From Prosthecobacter sp. (lineage in GTDB: Bacteria; Verrucomicrobiota; Verrucomicrobiia; Verrucomicrobiales; Verrucomicrobiaceae), in NCBI GenBank assembly GCA_017853885.1, contig JAFMIR010000006.1, positions 1 to 64,000 on the forward strand: 64,000 nt of DNA, in the 5' to 3' direction. How positions within the stretch are numbered: the first letter of the stretch is position 1; each line of letters starts with the position of its first letter. The notes under the pieces were generated by a model that was not told the origin of the DNA, made no database searches, and saw only the letters and a program-made list of their open reading frames with translations. A program made the position numbers and the translations under genes. Positions 1 to 7,226 of this stretch are shown one piece after another.

Positions 1-739
1 CCTCATCAAGCCGGTAGGGCAACGCGGCGCGGATGGCGGCGGCAAAAACGCGTGTCGAGGCCTGATCGTTGCCGGCGAGGGCTTGCGCGAGGATTTCAGC
101 GCGCGGTTCATCGGCGTTGTCGGTGAGGATGGCCTGCAGTTTGGCGGCGGAGAGCTTTTTCAGGAAGTCACGGGCGCTGAGGCCGCGGTGCGGGTTCATG
201 CGCATGTCGAGCGGGCCGTCATGCTTGAAGCTGAAGCCGCGCGAGGGGTTGTCGAACTGCATGCTGGAGCAGCCGAGATCGGCGAGGATCACATCCGCGC
301 CATTGTGCCAGCCGCATTCGTCAATCGCGCGGCGCAGGCCGGCGAAGTTCATGCGTTTGACGATGAGTGCATCTGGCGCGGCCTTTTCGCGCAGCTTGGC
401 CTCGGTGCGGACGATTTCGAGCGGGTCTTGATCGAGGCCGAGGAGGGTGACTCCGGTTTCGAGAAGCGCGCCGGCATGGCCGCCGTTGCCGAGGGTGCAG
501 TCCACGGCGCGTTCGCCGGGCTGCGGGGCGAGGATTTGCAGGATCTCCGGCAGCAAGATGGGCACGTGCATGCCTGCGGGCGTTTTGCCGGCCGCGCGGA
601 CCTTGGCGAGCGTTTCGGCGTCCTGCGCGTGCTCTTTGTATTTCTGCTCAAACCTGCGCGGATTCTTTCCAGAATAACGCGGACGGCGTTGGTGTGGCGT
701 AGTAGCCGTTTCGGCGGATGGAGGCGTTTCGTCGCTCAC
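1..739 (-). CDS. rsmH: 16S rRNA (cytosine(1402)-N(4))-methyltransferase RsmH, 3' end cut by window
   Basis: RsmH N4-methylates C1402 of 16S rRNA with S-adenosylmethionine in the ribosomal P site. Reading the minus strand from a GTG at 739 gives a basic leader (VSDETPPSAET..., then YSGKNPRRFEQKYKEHAQ), followed by MHVPILLPEILQIL, the SAM-binding block VDCTLGNGGHAGALLETG and the family block VILADLGCSSMQFDNPSRGF. Next come SFKHDGPLDMRMN and LSARDFLKKLS, all typical of RsmH. About 246 codons are present and the C-terminal quarter lies beyond the left edge. The GTG start overlaps the stop of the upstream MazG-like gene by four bases (GTGA), which suggests translational coupling. The basic leader of about 55 residues before the conserved core is longer than in proteobacterial RsmH. 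Confidence 0.93.
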   Translation of the reverse strand, partial: MSDETPPSAETATTPHQRRPRYSGKNPRRFEQKYKEHAQDAETLAKVRAAGKTPAGMHVPILLPEILQILAPQPGERAVDCTLGNGGHAGALLETGVTLLGLDQDPLEIVRTEAKLREKAAPDALIVKRMNFAGLRRAIDECGWHNGADVILADLGCSSMQFDNPSRGFSFKHDGPLDMRMNPHRGLSARDFLKKLSAAKLQAILTDNADEPRAEILAQALAGNDQASTRVFAAAIRAALPYRLDE

Positions 740-1080
740 AGCTCGTTGTATTTGGCGTTGCTGCCGCGGGCTTTCGCGACGGGGTAGCGCGTTTCATTGC
801 GCTCGATCTTGTCGAGCATGGCCTGGCCGAGATCGACACCGAGGTTGTGGGCAAGTTCGAAGAGCAAAATGCCCACGTCAGCCATTTCATCATTCAATTC
901 GCTGCGTTTTTCCTGCACGCGCTTTTCGAGCTGATCCGGCTGCTGCCACACAAAGTGCTGCAGCAACTCACCAGCCTCCGCCGTGATGGCGATGGCAAGC
1001 TCCTTGGGATTGTGAAATTGCATCCAATCACGTGCGTCACGAAAAGCGAGAATGCGGGCGGTAATATCATGGATATTCAT
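736..1080 (-). CDS. MazG-like nucleotide pyrophosphohydrolase
   Basis: 114-residue all-alpha NTP pyrophosphatase of the MazG/dCTP-pyrophosphatase (RS21-C6-like) group, which hydrolyses non-canonical or excess dNTPs to NMP plus pyrophosphate. The Mg2+-binding pattern is visible as ITAEAGELLQHF followed by NDEMADVGILLFELA, the usual ExxE...ExxD arrangement. The start is taken as the ATG of MNIHDITARILAF; a longer frame back to 1140 adds an unrelated Cys-rich stretch and is rejected. Its stop overlaps the GTG of rsmH, so the two genes are probably co-transcribed. The exact nucleotide substrate cannot be read from the sequence. Confidence 0.88.
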   Translation of the reverse strand: MNIHDITARILAFRDARDWMQFHNPKELAIAITAEAGELLQHFVWQQPDQLEKRVQEKRSELNDEMADVGILLFELAHNLGVDLGQAMLDKIERNETRYPVAKARGSNAKYNEL

Positions 1081-1190
1081 GTAAGGAGCAGCATGCCGGA
1101 GAGGTGCCAAAGAGCAAGTGGCGCAAGAAGCGCACAGCAAGTACCAAACGAGAACAAGACGCAGCGGGCTACTTCGAGGATGCTCTAGTT

Positions 1191-1613
1191 ATGAAAATGA
1201 CTTTTTACCCTGCCCTCGCCGGATTGCTCAGTGCATCATTTGTTTTTTGTGCGGCGGAAGAGCCCCCGGTGGACTTCGCAAGGCAAATTAAACCTATTTT
1301 CGCCGATCGTTGCATCGAGTGTCACCACAGCGGATCCCTGATGGGTGATCTGAATCTACAGAGCCGCAAGCTGGCTTTCCGCCAAAGATCCGGTGGGCCG
1401 GTCATACTTCCCGGTCGCCCCGAAAATAGCTTACTGGTCCTGATGCTCATGCTTCCAGCCAAAGACAAGAAAGCCATGCCTGCCACGGGGCATCGCATCC
1501 CTATGGATGAGGTCAATCTCATCCGCCGTTGGATCAAGGAAGGGGCGAACTGGCCAGAAGGTGATGAAGGGTTTATTCCAGCAAAGAAAGCCTCGAAAGA
1601 AAAAAATGTGTGA
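1191..1613 (+). CDS. Exported small protein with planctomycete-type cytochrome c domain
   Basis: 140 residues: a signal peptide (about residues 1-21), then a PSCyt1-like module with one heme-binding motif CIECH at residues 41-45 (VDFARQIKPIFADRCIECHH). The domain ends in the usual IRRWIKEGANWPEG block. In PVC bacteria this module normally sits at the N terminus of DUF1549/DUF1553 proteins, as in the 9263-12265 gene of this window; here it stands alone. The downstream neighbour, 56 bases away, is a sulfatase, so the two may be co-transcribed. A longer reading frame upstream (from 1104) is basic and lacks a signal peptide, so the ATG in front of MKMTFYPAL is preferred. A periplasmic electron-transfer or sensing role is inference. 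Confidence 0.8.
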   Translation: MKMTFYPALAGLLSASFVFCAAEEPPVDFARQIKPIFADRCIECHHSGSLMGDLNLQSRKLAFRQRSGGPVILPGRPENSLLVLMLMLPAKDKKAMPATGHRIPMDEVNLIRRWIKEGANWPEGDEGFIPAKKASKEKNV

Positions 1614-1669
1614 TGCATACGAAGAGGTTGGCAGCAAGATCCGGTGAGAGACCGCGTTGACGCCGCATC

Positions 1670-3082
1670 ATGAAGCAGACGCTTCTTCTTTTTCTTGCTG
1701 CTTGTTCATTTGCCGCCGCTCAGATAAGGCCAGATGTGCTTTTCGTCGCTGTGGATGATCTGAATGACTGGACGTCCTATCTTGGCGGTCATCCGCAGAC
1801 CAAAACCCCGAACATCGACCGCCTCGTGGCGCGCGGCACGGCGTTTACCAACTCCCACTGTGCAGCACCGGCATGCAATCCCTCTCGCGCGGCACTCATG
1901 AGCGGCCTGCGTCCTTGGCAGACGGGCATTTACACCAACCAGGACCCTGCTGGCCGCGTGCTGAAGGATGTGGCAACCATCAACCGTCACTTTTTGGCGA
2001 ACGGCTACACCACTCTTGGAGGTGGTAAAATTTACCATAACCTCAGTGCAGAAGGCCGCACCGATGGCTGGACGGAGTGGGCCGGGCTTTTTCCGAGCAT
2101 CAGCGATCACGAGAGCAATCGAAACGGAATGAAGCGCGGACACTTCGACTGGGGTGCGGTTGAGTCAAAGACGCAGGAGATGGGGGACTACAAATCGACT
2201 GATTGGGCGATCAACCGCCTCAAGACGGCACCGACAGACAAGCCGCTATTCCTCGCGCTAGGCTACATCAAGCCGCATCTACCTTGGTATGTGCCGCAGA
2301 TGTATTACGACCGTTTTCCGCTAGCTGAGATCCAGCTCCCGGTGGTCAAAGAGGGCGATCTGAACGATGTACCGAAGGCGGGCGTAAAAATGGCGGGGCC
2401 AGAAGGTGACCACGCGTCCGTTCTGAAGGGTGATCAGTGGAAAAAGGCGGTTCAGGCCTACTTGGCGACGATTTCGTTCCTCGATGATCAAGTCGGTCGT
2501 TTACTCGATGGACTGGATGCGAGCCCGCGGAAAGACAAAACGATCATCGTGTGGTGGACAGACCATGGATGGCATCTCGGAGAAAAGGAGCACTGGCGGA
2601 AGTTTGCGCTGTGGGAGAAGGCGACGCGCACTTCGATGGCCATCGTGGCTCCCGGTGTCACCCAGCCAGGCACACTCAGTGATGCCCCGGTGGACTATAC
2701 CCATCTCTATCCAACTCTCTGCGAACTCACCGGCTTGACGACGCCAGAACATGTGAAAGGCATGTCACTGATGCCGCTTCTGCGCGATCCTACAGCCAGA
2801 TGGGACGAAATGGCTGTGTGCACGCATGGAAAAGGCAACCACGCAGTGCGAGACGCCCGGTGGCGTTACATTCGCTACGCGGACGGTAGCGAGGAGCTCT
2901 ACGATCACGCTAAAGACCCGAATGAATGGACCAACCTCGCAACCGACACACAACTCAGCCCAGTGAAGCTCAGGCTCGCAACTTTTTTGCCAGTGGAAGA
3001 AGCGACTCCGTCAAGTGCAATGCAAGCTGGAGAGAGAGAAGGTGGAAAAAAAGGAAAAAAAAGCAAAACGAAGGGGGAATGA
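1670..3082 (+). CDS. Exported sulfatase, iduronate-2-sulfatase-like
   Basis: 470-residue type I sulfatase with a signal peptide (MKQTLLLFLAACSFAAAQ). The metal-binding block VLFVAVDDLNDW is followed by the sulfatase signature CNPSRAALMSG, with Cys69 expected to be converted to formylglycine by a maturase encoded elsewhere. Further family blocks are HLPWYVPQMYYD, DHGWHLGEKEHWRKF and the late LYDHAKDPNEWTNLA. The LNDW motif and overall order match the iduronate-2-sulfatase group that PVC bacteria use on sulfated polysaccharides. The C-terminal tail is Lys/Gly-rich (GGKKGKKSKTKGE). Its stop codon lies inside the loop of a strong terminator hairpin. The real substrate is unknown. Confidence 0.92.
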   Translation: MKQTLLLFLAACSFAAAQIRPDVLFVAVDDLNDWTSYLGGHPQTKTPNIDRLVARGTAFTNSHCAAPACNPSRAALMSGLRPWQTGIYTNQDPAGRVLKDVATINRHFLANGYTTLGGGKIYHNLSAEGRTDGWTEWAGLFPSISDHESNRNGMKRGHFDWGAVESKTQEMGDYKSTDWAINRLKTAPTDKPLFLALGYIKPHLPWYVPQMYYDRFPLAEIQLPVVKEGDLNDVPKAGVKMAGPEGDHASVLKGDQWKKAVQAYLATISFLDDQVGRLLDGLDASPRKDKTIIVWWTDHGWHLGEKEHWRKFALWEKATRTSMAIVAPGVTQPGTLSDAPVDYTHLYPTLCELTGLTTPEHVKGMSLMPLLRDPTARWDEMAVCTHGKGNHAVRDARWRYIRYADGSEELYDHAKDPNEWTNLATDTQLSPVKLRLATFLPVEEATPSSAMQAGEREGGKKGKKSKTKGE

Positions 3083-3102
3083 CTTCCCCCTTCGCTTTTT
3101 TC
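3069..3102. terminator. Bidirectional intrinsic terminator
   Basis: A perfect 11-bp inverted repeat (3069-3079 with 3084-3094) around a 4-base loop. It is followed by a T run on the plus strand (3096-3101), and an A-rich stretch just upstream gives U tracts on the minus strand. It separates the convergent sulfatase and small lipoprotein genes; the sulfatase stop codon TGA occupies the first three bases of the loop. Confidence 0.85.
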
Positions 3103-3316
3103 AAGGCAGTATTTCCGTTTCCAGTCGTGTCTCCAGTTTTGGCTGAGTGGTCACTATGATCCGGCGTTCTACTTTGCGAATGCCATTGATTTCATAGTAA
3201 CGCACACTGAGAATTTTGCCCTTGTCTGCTGCTGTGAGCGGACGGCCAGGGGGGACGTGCTGGCTCGCACATTGGACGAGGCAAAGACTGCTTAGGATAA
3301 GGGGAATTTGATTCAT
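3101..3316 (-). CDS. Small predicted lipoprotein, unknown function
   Basis: 71 residues beginning MNQIPLILSSLCLVQCASQ, a short hydrophobic signal ending in a lipobox-like LVQC, so Cys16 would be the lipidated residue of the mature protein. The remaining 55 residues contain a basic middle (GIRKVERRIIVTT) and no motif I recognise. It is convergent with the sulfatase and shares its terminator. Verrucomicrobial genomes carry many such short envelope lipoproteins; no function is assigned. Confidence 0.6.
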   Translation of the reverse strand: MNQIPLILSSLCLVQCASQHVPPGRPLTAADKGKILSVRYYEINGIRKVERRIIVTTQPKLETRLETEILP

Positions 3317-3399
3317 AGCAGGATGGTTTTTGGGACTTCATTCGATGCCCATAGACCAAGCTGCGTTCATTTTTTGGGGTCAATCTCCCGGTTTTGAAC

Positions 3400-3939
3400 C
3401 TAATTGGATGCGTTGCTAGAGAACGCGGAGACGCCTTTGGGGTGCTCAAGCCCTTCGGCACGTCTTTTGCGCGCCTCAGCAAAAAATTCCTTCAGAATCA
3501 TTACACAATCATCTTGAAGAACACCTTGGGTGATTTCGCAGCGGTGATTCAAATTGGGGGCCTGAATAAGATTCCAGAAACCGCCTGCTCCACCACCCTT
3601 CGGATCAGGGCAGCCAAAAATGACCCGACGCACGCGACAATGCACGATGGCTCCAGCGCACATTGGGCAGGGTTCCTTGGTCACGAAAAGATCGCAGTCC
3701 GTCAGCCTCCAATCGCCCATGACACTCTGGGCCTGAGTCAGTGCGATCATCTCAGAATGGGCCGTGGCATCCTTGAGCGTCTCCACTTGGTTCCATGCCC
3801 TCGCGATGATTTTGCCCTCGTGAACAATGACCGTCCCAATTGGCACTTCATGCTGCTTGGCGGCTTTGCGGGCCTGACGCAGAGCCTCACGCATGTAGCG
3901 AGCGTCATCGGGGATAAATATGTCGGACTCGAGACTCAA
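3400..3939 (-). CDS. tadA: tRNA-specific adenosine deaminase TadA
   Basis: Zinc deaminase converting A34 to inosine in tRNA-Arg(ACG). The ligand motifs are present: ATAHSEM (His61, Glu63; most TadA have HAE, here HSE) and PCPMCAGAI (Cys91, Cys94). The flanks VPIGTVIV and RVIFGCPDPKGGGAGG are characteristic. At 179 residues it is slightly longer than usual, with a C-terminal tail after EARKRRAEG. The frame has no ATG near the conserved start; TTG at 3939 (MSLESDIFIP) is the most plausible initiation, so the start is uncertain. It is divergent from rpe across a region with a tandem heptamer. Confidence 0.93.
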   Translation of the reverse strand: MSLESDIFIPDDARYMREALRQARKAAKQHEVPIGTVIVHEGKIIARAWNQVETLKDATAHSEMIALTQAQSVMGDWRLTDCDLFVTKEPCPMCAGAIVHCRVRRVIFGCPDPKGGGAGGFWNLIQAPNLNHRCEITQGVLQDDCVMILKEFFAEARKRRAEGLEHPKGVSAFSSNASN

Positions 3940-3966
3940 GCATTGTATTTGTAACCGAGCTTCATC

Positions 3967-3987
3967 AAACTTGAAACTTGAAACTTC
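3967..3987. repeat. Three tandem copies of a heptamer (AAACTTG, last copy AAACTTC)
   Basis: Two exact copies and one copy with a single change stand head to tail between the divergent tadA and rpe genes. Seven-base phasing in a divergent promoter region could be an operator or simple slippage; nothing further can be said. Confidence 0.5.
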
Positions 3988-4013
3988 GAGCCTTGGACCT
4001 TTATGAAGACTTC

Positions 4014-4688
4014 ATGACCCATGAGACCAACCTCATTCTTCCCTCTTTGCTGGCTTCTGACTGGTCGAAAGTGGCCGCTGAAGTGAAGCGAGCGGAAGAC
4101 GCTGGAGCACAATGGCTGCACTTGGATGTGATGGATGGCAGTTTCGTGGACAACATCTCCTTCGGACCACAAATGGTGCAGGTGGTCCGCACCTGCACCA
4201 GCTTGTATCTTGACGTTCATTTAATGATCCACCGCGCCGACCACTACTTGGAGCGCTTCATCAAGGCAGGAGCCAACAACATCACCATCCACGTTGAAGC
4301 CAGTTTCGAAACTTCTGTGGCGGCTACACTGGCACGCATCCGTGCCGCCGGACTACAATGCGGAATCGCCCTCCACCCAAAAACCCCTTTTGAGTCAGCT
4401 TTGCCTTTTCTGCACGAGATCGATCTTCTACTCATCATGACGGTGGTGCCAGGCTTCGGCGGCCAACCGTTCATGGAAAAAGAGACGATGCCCAAACTGG
4501 CTGCCGCCCGTCATTATCGCGACAAACACGGTCTAAAGTACCATTTGGAAGTTGACGGTGGTATCTACACAAACACCGCCCCCATCGCCCGGCAGAATGG
4601 CGCAAACCTTTTTGTCTGCGGCACATCTTCTTTTGGCCCACCGGACATGGGGCAAGCAATGCGGGAACTCACCGCAGCGGTCGCTTGA
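4014..4688 (+). CDS. rpe: Ribulose-phosphate 3-epimerase
   Basis: 224-residue TIM-barrel enzyme interconverting D-ribulose 5-phosphate and D-xylulose 5-phosphate in the pentose phosphate pathway. Family blocks are ILPSLLASDW, WLHLDVMDGSFVDNISFGP, DVHLMIHRAD, MTVVPGFGGQPFM and LEVDGGIYTNTA; the paired His/Asp metal and catalytic residues are all in place. The ATG at 4014 (MTHETNLILPS) is chosen because the longer frame begins at a TTG inside the heptamer repeat. The gene ends at a strong hairpin shared with the convergent infC. Confidence 0.95.
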   Translation: MTHETNLILPSLLASDWSKVAAEVKRAEDAGAQWLHLDVMDGSFVDNISFGPQMVQVVRTCTSLYLDVHLMIHRADHYLERFIKAGANNITIHVEASFETSVAATLARIRAAGLQCGIALHPKTPFESALPFLHEIDLLLIMTVVPGFGGQPFMEKETMPKLAAARHYRDKHGLKYHLEVDGGIYTNTAPIARQNGANLFVCGTSSFGPPDMGQAMRELTAAVA

Positions 4689-4690
4689 AG

Positions 4691-4727
4691 CAACAAAGCG
4701 GAAGACAGACCGTCTTCCGCTTTGTTG
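4691..4727. terminator. Long hairpin between convergent rpe and infC
   Basis: Perfect 16-bp inverted repeat (4691-4706 with 4712-4727) around a 5-base loop. It starts two bases after the rpe stop and lies 23 bases beyond the infC stop. U tracts are weak on both sides, but the symmetric stem can serve both convergent transcripts. Confidence 0.75.
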
Positions 4728-4750
4728 AGATTTCAAATACCCTGAAGCTT

Positions 4751-5761
4751 TTACTCGAGGGGCGGCTCGACTATCAGAGGCTTCTTCTTGTGCTGAGGCT
4801 GGCGGCGCTCCTCGTGGCGCTCTTCCTCGAGATCATTTGAATCATCATGCTCATCGTGCTTATCCTCGCGAGGGTCGTGACCTTCGGTGTACTTGTGATC
4901 GTGATGCTCCGTGACGCCTTTGAGATGAGGTTTGAACTTGCGGTGGCGCTGCTGACCCGGAAGCGGGCTGATCTGCATGTTGATGTTGCGTCCAGCCATC
5001 TTTGGCTCTTGATCGCATTGGCCCATGGTCTTGAGATCGTCTTTGATTTTAGATGCCAATTCATGGCCCAGCTCTTGGTGGGCCATCTGACGACCACGAA
5101 ACTGCAGCTGGATGCGCACCTTATGCCCCTCGGCCAGAAAGTCTTCGGCGTGGATGATCTTGATGAGATAGTCATGCGGATCGATGCCAATCCGGAATTT
5201 CATCTCCTTCACCTTGCCGGCTTTTTGATGCTTGTGGGCCTCCTTCTTGTGTTTCTCCTGAATGTACTTGAACTTGCCGTAGTTGACGATTTTGCAGACT
5301 GGAGGGTCCGCCTGCGGCGCCACCTCAACAAGGTCAAGACCGCGCTCACGAGCAATACGCAGCGCTTGATGTGTAGGCAAAATGCCAAGCTGATGCTGCC
5401 CGTCTTCCTCAACCACTCGGACTTTCGGCGCACGAATCCTTTCATTGACGCGATAGAGCTCGTTTGAATGACGTCCGCGATCGCGGTCCCTACCGCCGGG
5501 TCCTCCTGGGCGGTTTCCGCCCCCCTGTCCACCACCAAATGGACGCGAGGTGCCTCCGACGGGTCCTGGCGGGCGGCTCTGAGACGGCCCGATGGAAGGC
5601 CCGCCAAAACGATTACCTCCACCTGCGCCAACTGTACCTTGGGGTCTTTGCCCGCCGACTCCTAATGGACGCGGCTGCGATGGGCCTTGTTGAGATTGCT
5701 GCGGACGTGCCGATGGGCTACCGAATTGTCCGCCGTTCAGGCTTTGGAATGGATTGCTAAT
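4751..5761 (-). CDS. infC: Translation initiation factor IF-3, AUU start, extended at both ends
   Basis: IF-3 binds the 30S subunit and controls start-codon and initiator-tRNA selection. The conserved protein begins near residue 100 (NELYRVNERIRAPKVRVV) and runs through the linker GKFKYIQEKHKKEAHKHQ to the C-domain blocks MKFRIGIDPHDYLIKI and FLAEGHKVRIQLQFRGRQ. Following the frame upstream, the only plausible start before a stop is an ATT codon at 5761, five bases after a perfect GGAGGT. ATT is the classic infC start used for autoregulation in Escherichia coli. This gives 336 residues, against about 180 in the family: a roughly 98-residue Gly/Pro/Gln/Arg-rich N-terminal extension, and a C-terminal tail of about 50 residues rich in His, Asp, Glu and Lys. 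No rpmI-rplT follows; the gene stands alone, convergent with rpe. Confidence 0.93.
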   Translation of the reverse strand: MSNPFQSLNGGQFGSPSARPQQSQQGPSQPRPLGVGGQRPQGTVGAGGGNRFGGPSIGPSQSRPPGPVGGTSRPFGGGQGGGNRPGGPGGRDRDRGRHSNELYRVNERIRAPKVRVVEEDGQHQLGILPTHQALRIARERGLDLVEVAPQADPPVCKIVNYGKFKYIQEKHKKEAHKHQKAGKVKEMKFRIGIDPHDYLIKIIHAEDFLAEGHKVRIQLQFRGRQMAHQELGHELASKIKDDLKTMGQCDQEPKMAGRNINMQISPLPGQQRHRKFKPHLKGVTEHHDHKYTEGHDPREDKHDEHDDSNDLEEERHEERRQPQHKKKPLIVEPPLE

Positions 5762-5766
5762 AAATT

Positions 5767-5772
5767 ACCTCC
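5767..5772 (-). promoter_or_regulatory. Shine-Dalgarno of infC
   Basis: GGAGGT on the minus strand, five bases from an ATT codon. This is one of the clearest Shine-Dalgarno sequences in the window and fixes the infC start at a non-canonical codon. Confidence 0.85.
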
Positions 5773-6084
5773 GTGTTGGTTCTCATAATTTCTCTTTGGA
5801 AAACGTCCCAAGGAGAAAAAGACTTTATCTGGCAACGTGCTTCCACAGTCATACATTAGCACCAGCCAGCTATCGGCATGAAACGCGCCTCACAACCCCG
5901 GTAATCCGGACGAGCAGGGCACTGGAATTGACAAATCATGCAGTCGAAAACTTGAAATAGCAGCAGAAACCTCAGAAAGAGCGTTTTAGCTGCCAATGCG
6001 ATTCATACGCAACTTAAGTGTAGGGGCTTTCAGACCAAACAGCAACAAGTCTTTCACTTCCGTGGTATGACTGCTTCGATTCGG
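5773..6084. other. Intergenic region upstream of infC and downstream of the desaturase
   Basis: About 310 bases without a convincing gene. It must hold the infC promoter and leader on the minus strand. No sigma-70 pair with good spacing and no conserved riboswitch or tRNA fold was recognised by eye. Short plus-strand frames here lack family signals. Confidence 0.5.
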
Positions 6085-6927
6085 TCACCCGATGGCGGTC
6101 GAAGGGCTAATTCGACCAACTGTAGCCTCCACGACGTGCTTTGGCGGCTCCTTGATATCGTAAATGACCCGAAGCCAACCCAACACCTTAAGGGCGTAAT
6201 AAGTGACGTCGATCTCCCACCAGCGGAAGCCTTGCCGGGCGCAATGCTGGTAATAGTGATGGTTGTTATGCCAGCCTTCACCCAGAGTGACCAATGCAAG
6301 AATCAGAGAGTTTTTGCTCGATTCACCAGTCTCATATCGGCGCTTTCCAAGCATATGGCAGAGAGAGTTGATAAAAAAAGTGGTGTGGTAGAGAACCACG
6401 GTGCTCACACAGAAGCACCACAGGAAAGCTGGCAACCCTCCAAGCCACCAGCAGGCAAGCGCCAAGACGAAAGGCGGAATAAAGTGGTAAGTGTTCAAGA
6501 ACACAAGCTCAGGATACTTGACCAAGTCTTTCACGCGTTTGGCATCAAACGTTTCGTAATCCGGGGCCAAGATCCAGCCCACATGCGCCCAATAGAAGCC
6601 CTGCTGCTTCACAGAATGGATGTCTTCCGGCTGATCGGAATGCTGGTGATGATGCCGATGGTGAGCCGCCCACCAAAGTGCGCCTTTTTGCGCTGACATA
6701 CCACCCAGCCACGCGAGGACGAACTGGAACCAACGCGATGTCTTGTAGGACCTGTGAGAGAAATACCTGTGGTAACCACCGGTAATGCCAAATTTGCGAA
6801 TCAGAAACAGCCCAACAGCCAAGACGAGCATCCAAGGCTCAGGCTTTACAAAAAAAGCGCTGACCGCGAGAACATGGATCGTGAAGAACAGAAGGGCTCC
6901 AGGCGAAAAATACGATGCTTTGACCAC
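6085..6927 (-). CDS. Acyl-CoA/acyl-lipid delta-9-type fatty acid desaturase
   Basis: 280-residue integral-membrane di-iron desaturase that introduces a cis double bond into saturated acyl chains. All three histidine boxes are present: HRYFSHR, HHRHHH and HNNHH (in EGWHNNHHYY). Hydrophobic segments flank the boxes (LLFFTIHVLAVSAFF, WMLVLAVGLFLI, FIPPFVLALACWWLGGLP). The layout matches stearoyl-CoA 9-desaturase/DesC proteins. The frame has no ATG before the first membrane segment; the GTG at 6927 is the likely start, without a visible Shine-Dalgarno. Redox partner genes are not adjacent. Confidence 0.93.
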   Translation of the reverse strand: MVKASYFSPGALLFFTIHVLAVSAFFVKPEPWMLVLAVGLFLIRKFGITGGYHRYFSHRSYKTSRWFQFVLAWLGGMSAQKGALWWAAHHRHHHQHSDQPEDIHSVKQQGFYWAHVGWILAPDYETFDAKRVKDLVKYPELVFLNTYHFIPPFVLALACWWLGGLPAFLWCFCVSTVVLYHTTFFINSLCHMLGKRRYETGESSKNSLILALVTLGEGWHNNHHYYQHCARQGFRWWEIDVTYYALKVLGWLRVIYDIKEPPKHVVEATVGRISPSTAIG

Positions 6928-7226
6928 GAAAACGGAATAAACGGGTTGGTTGATGCTCTCAGCCCAAGAAAGTGAGAATTGGAAAAAGTAAGTAGATGGT
7001 GCTCATTGAGGACCGAAGTGCAAGTCGAATGATGCAATGAACTCACCAAGCGCATGAACGGCCACGAAAAGCCTCGATTTCAGGCGCTGCCTTTTTCATT
7101 CCGGCGTCTTCTAAAGAAGACAAATTCCTGAAGCTCGCAATGGCGGATCCAAAAGAGCATCCTAACAGCAGGGACAATCGATGCGCCTAAAAAGTGCGGA
7201 TTAGAAGCGTCTTCCACAGGTGACTA
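6928..7226. other. Gene-poor spacer between aroE and the desaturase gene
   Basis: About 300 bases. On the minus strand, short open stretches follow the aroE stop but show no family signal. A 6-bp hairpin near 7110-7125 is too weak to call a terminator. Confidence 0.4.

Noticed and set aside
83..787. Long plus-strand open frame of 234 codons
   Set aside because: It is the antisense shadow of rsmH; the minus strand carries the clear RsmH motifs.
7080..7226. Open stretches on the minus strand just after aroE
   Set aside because: Two competing frames of 30-45 codons, neither with a start or a family match.
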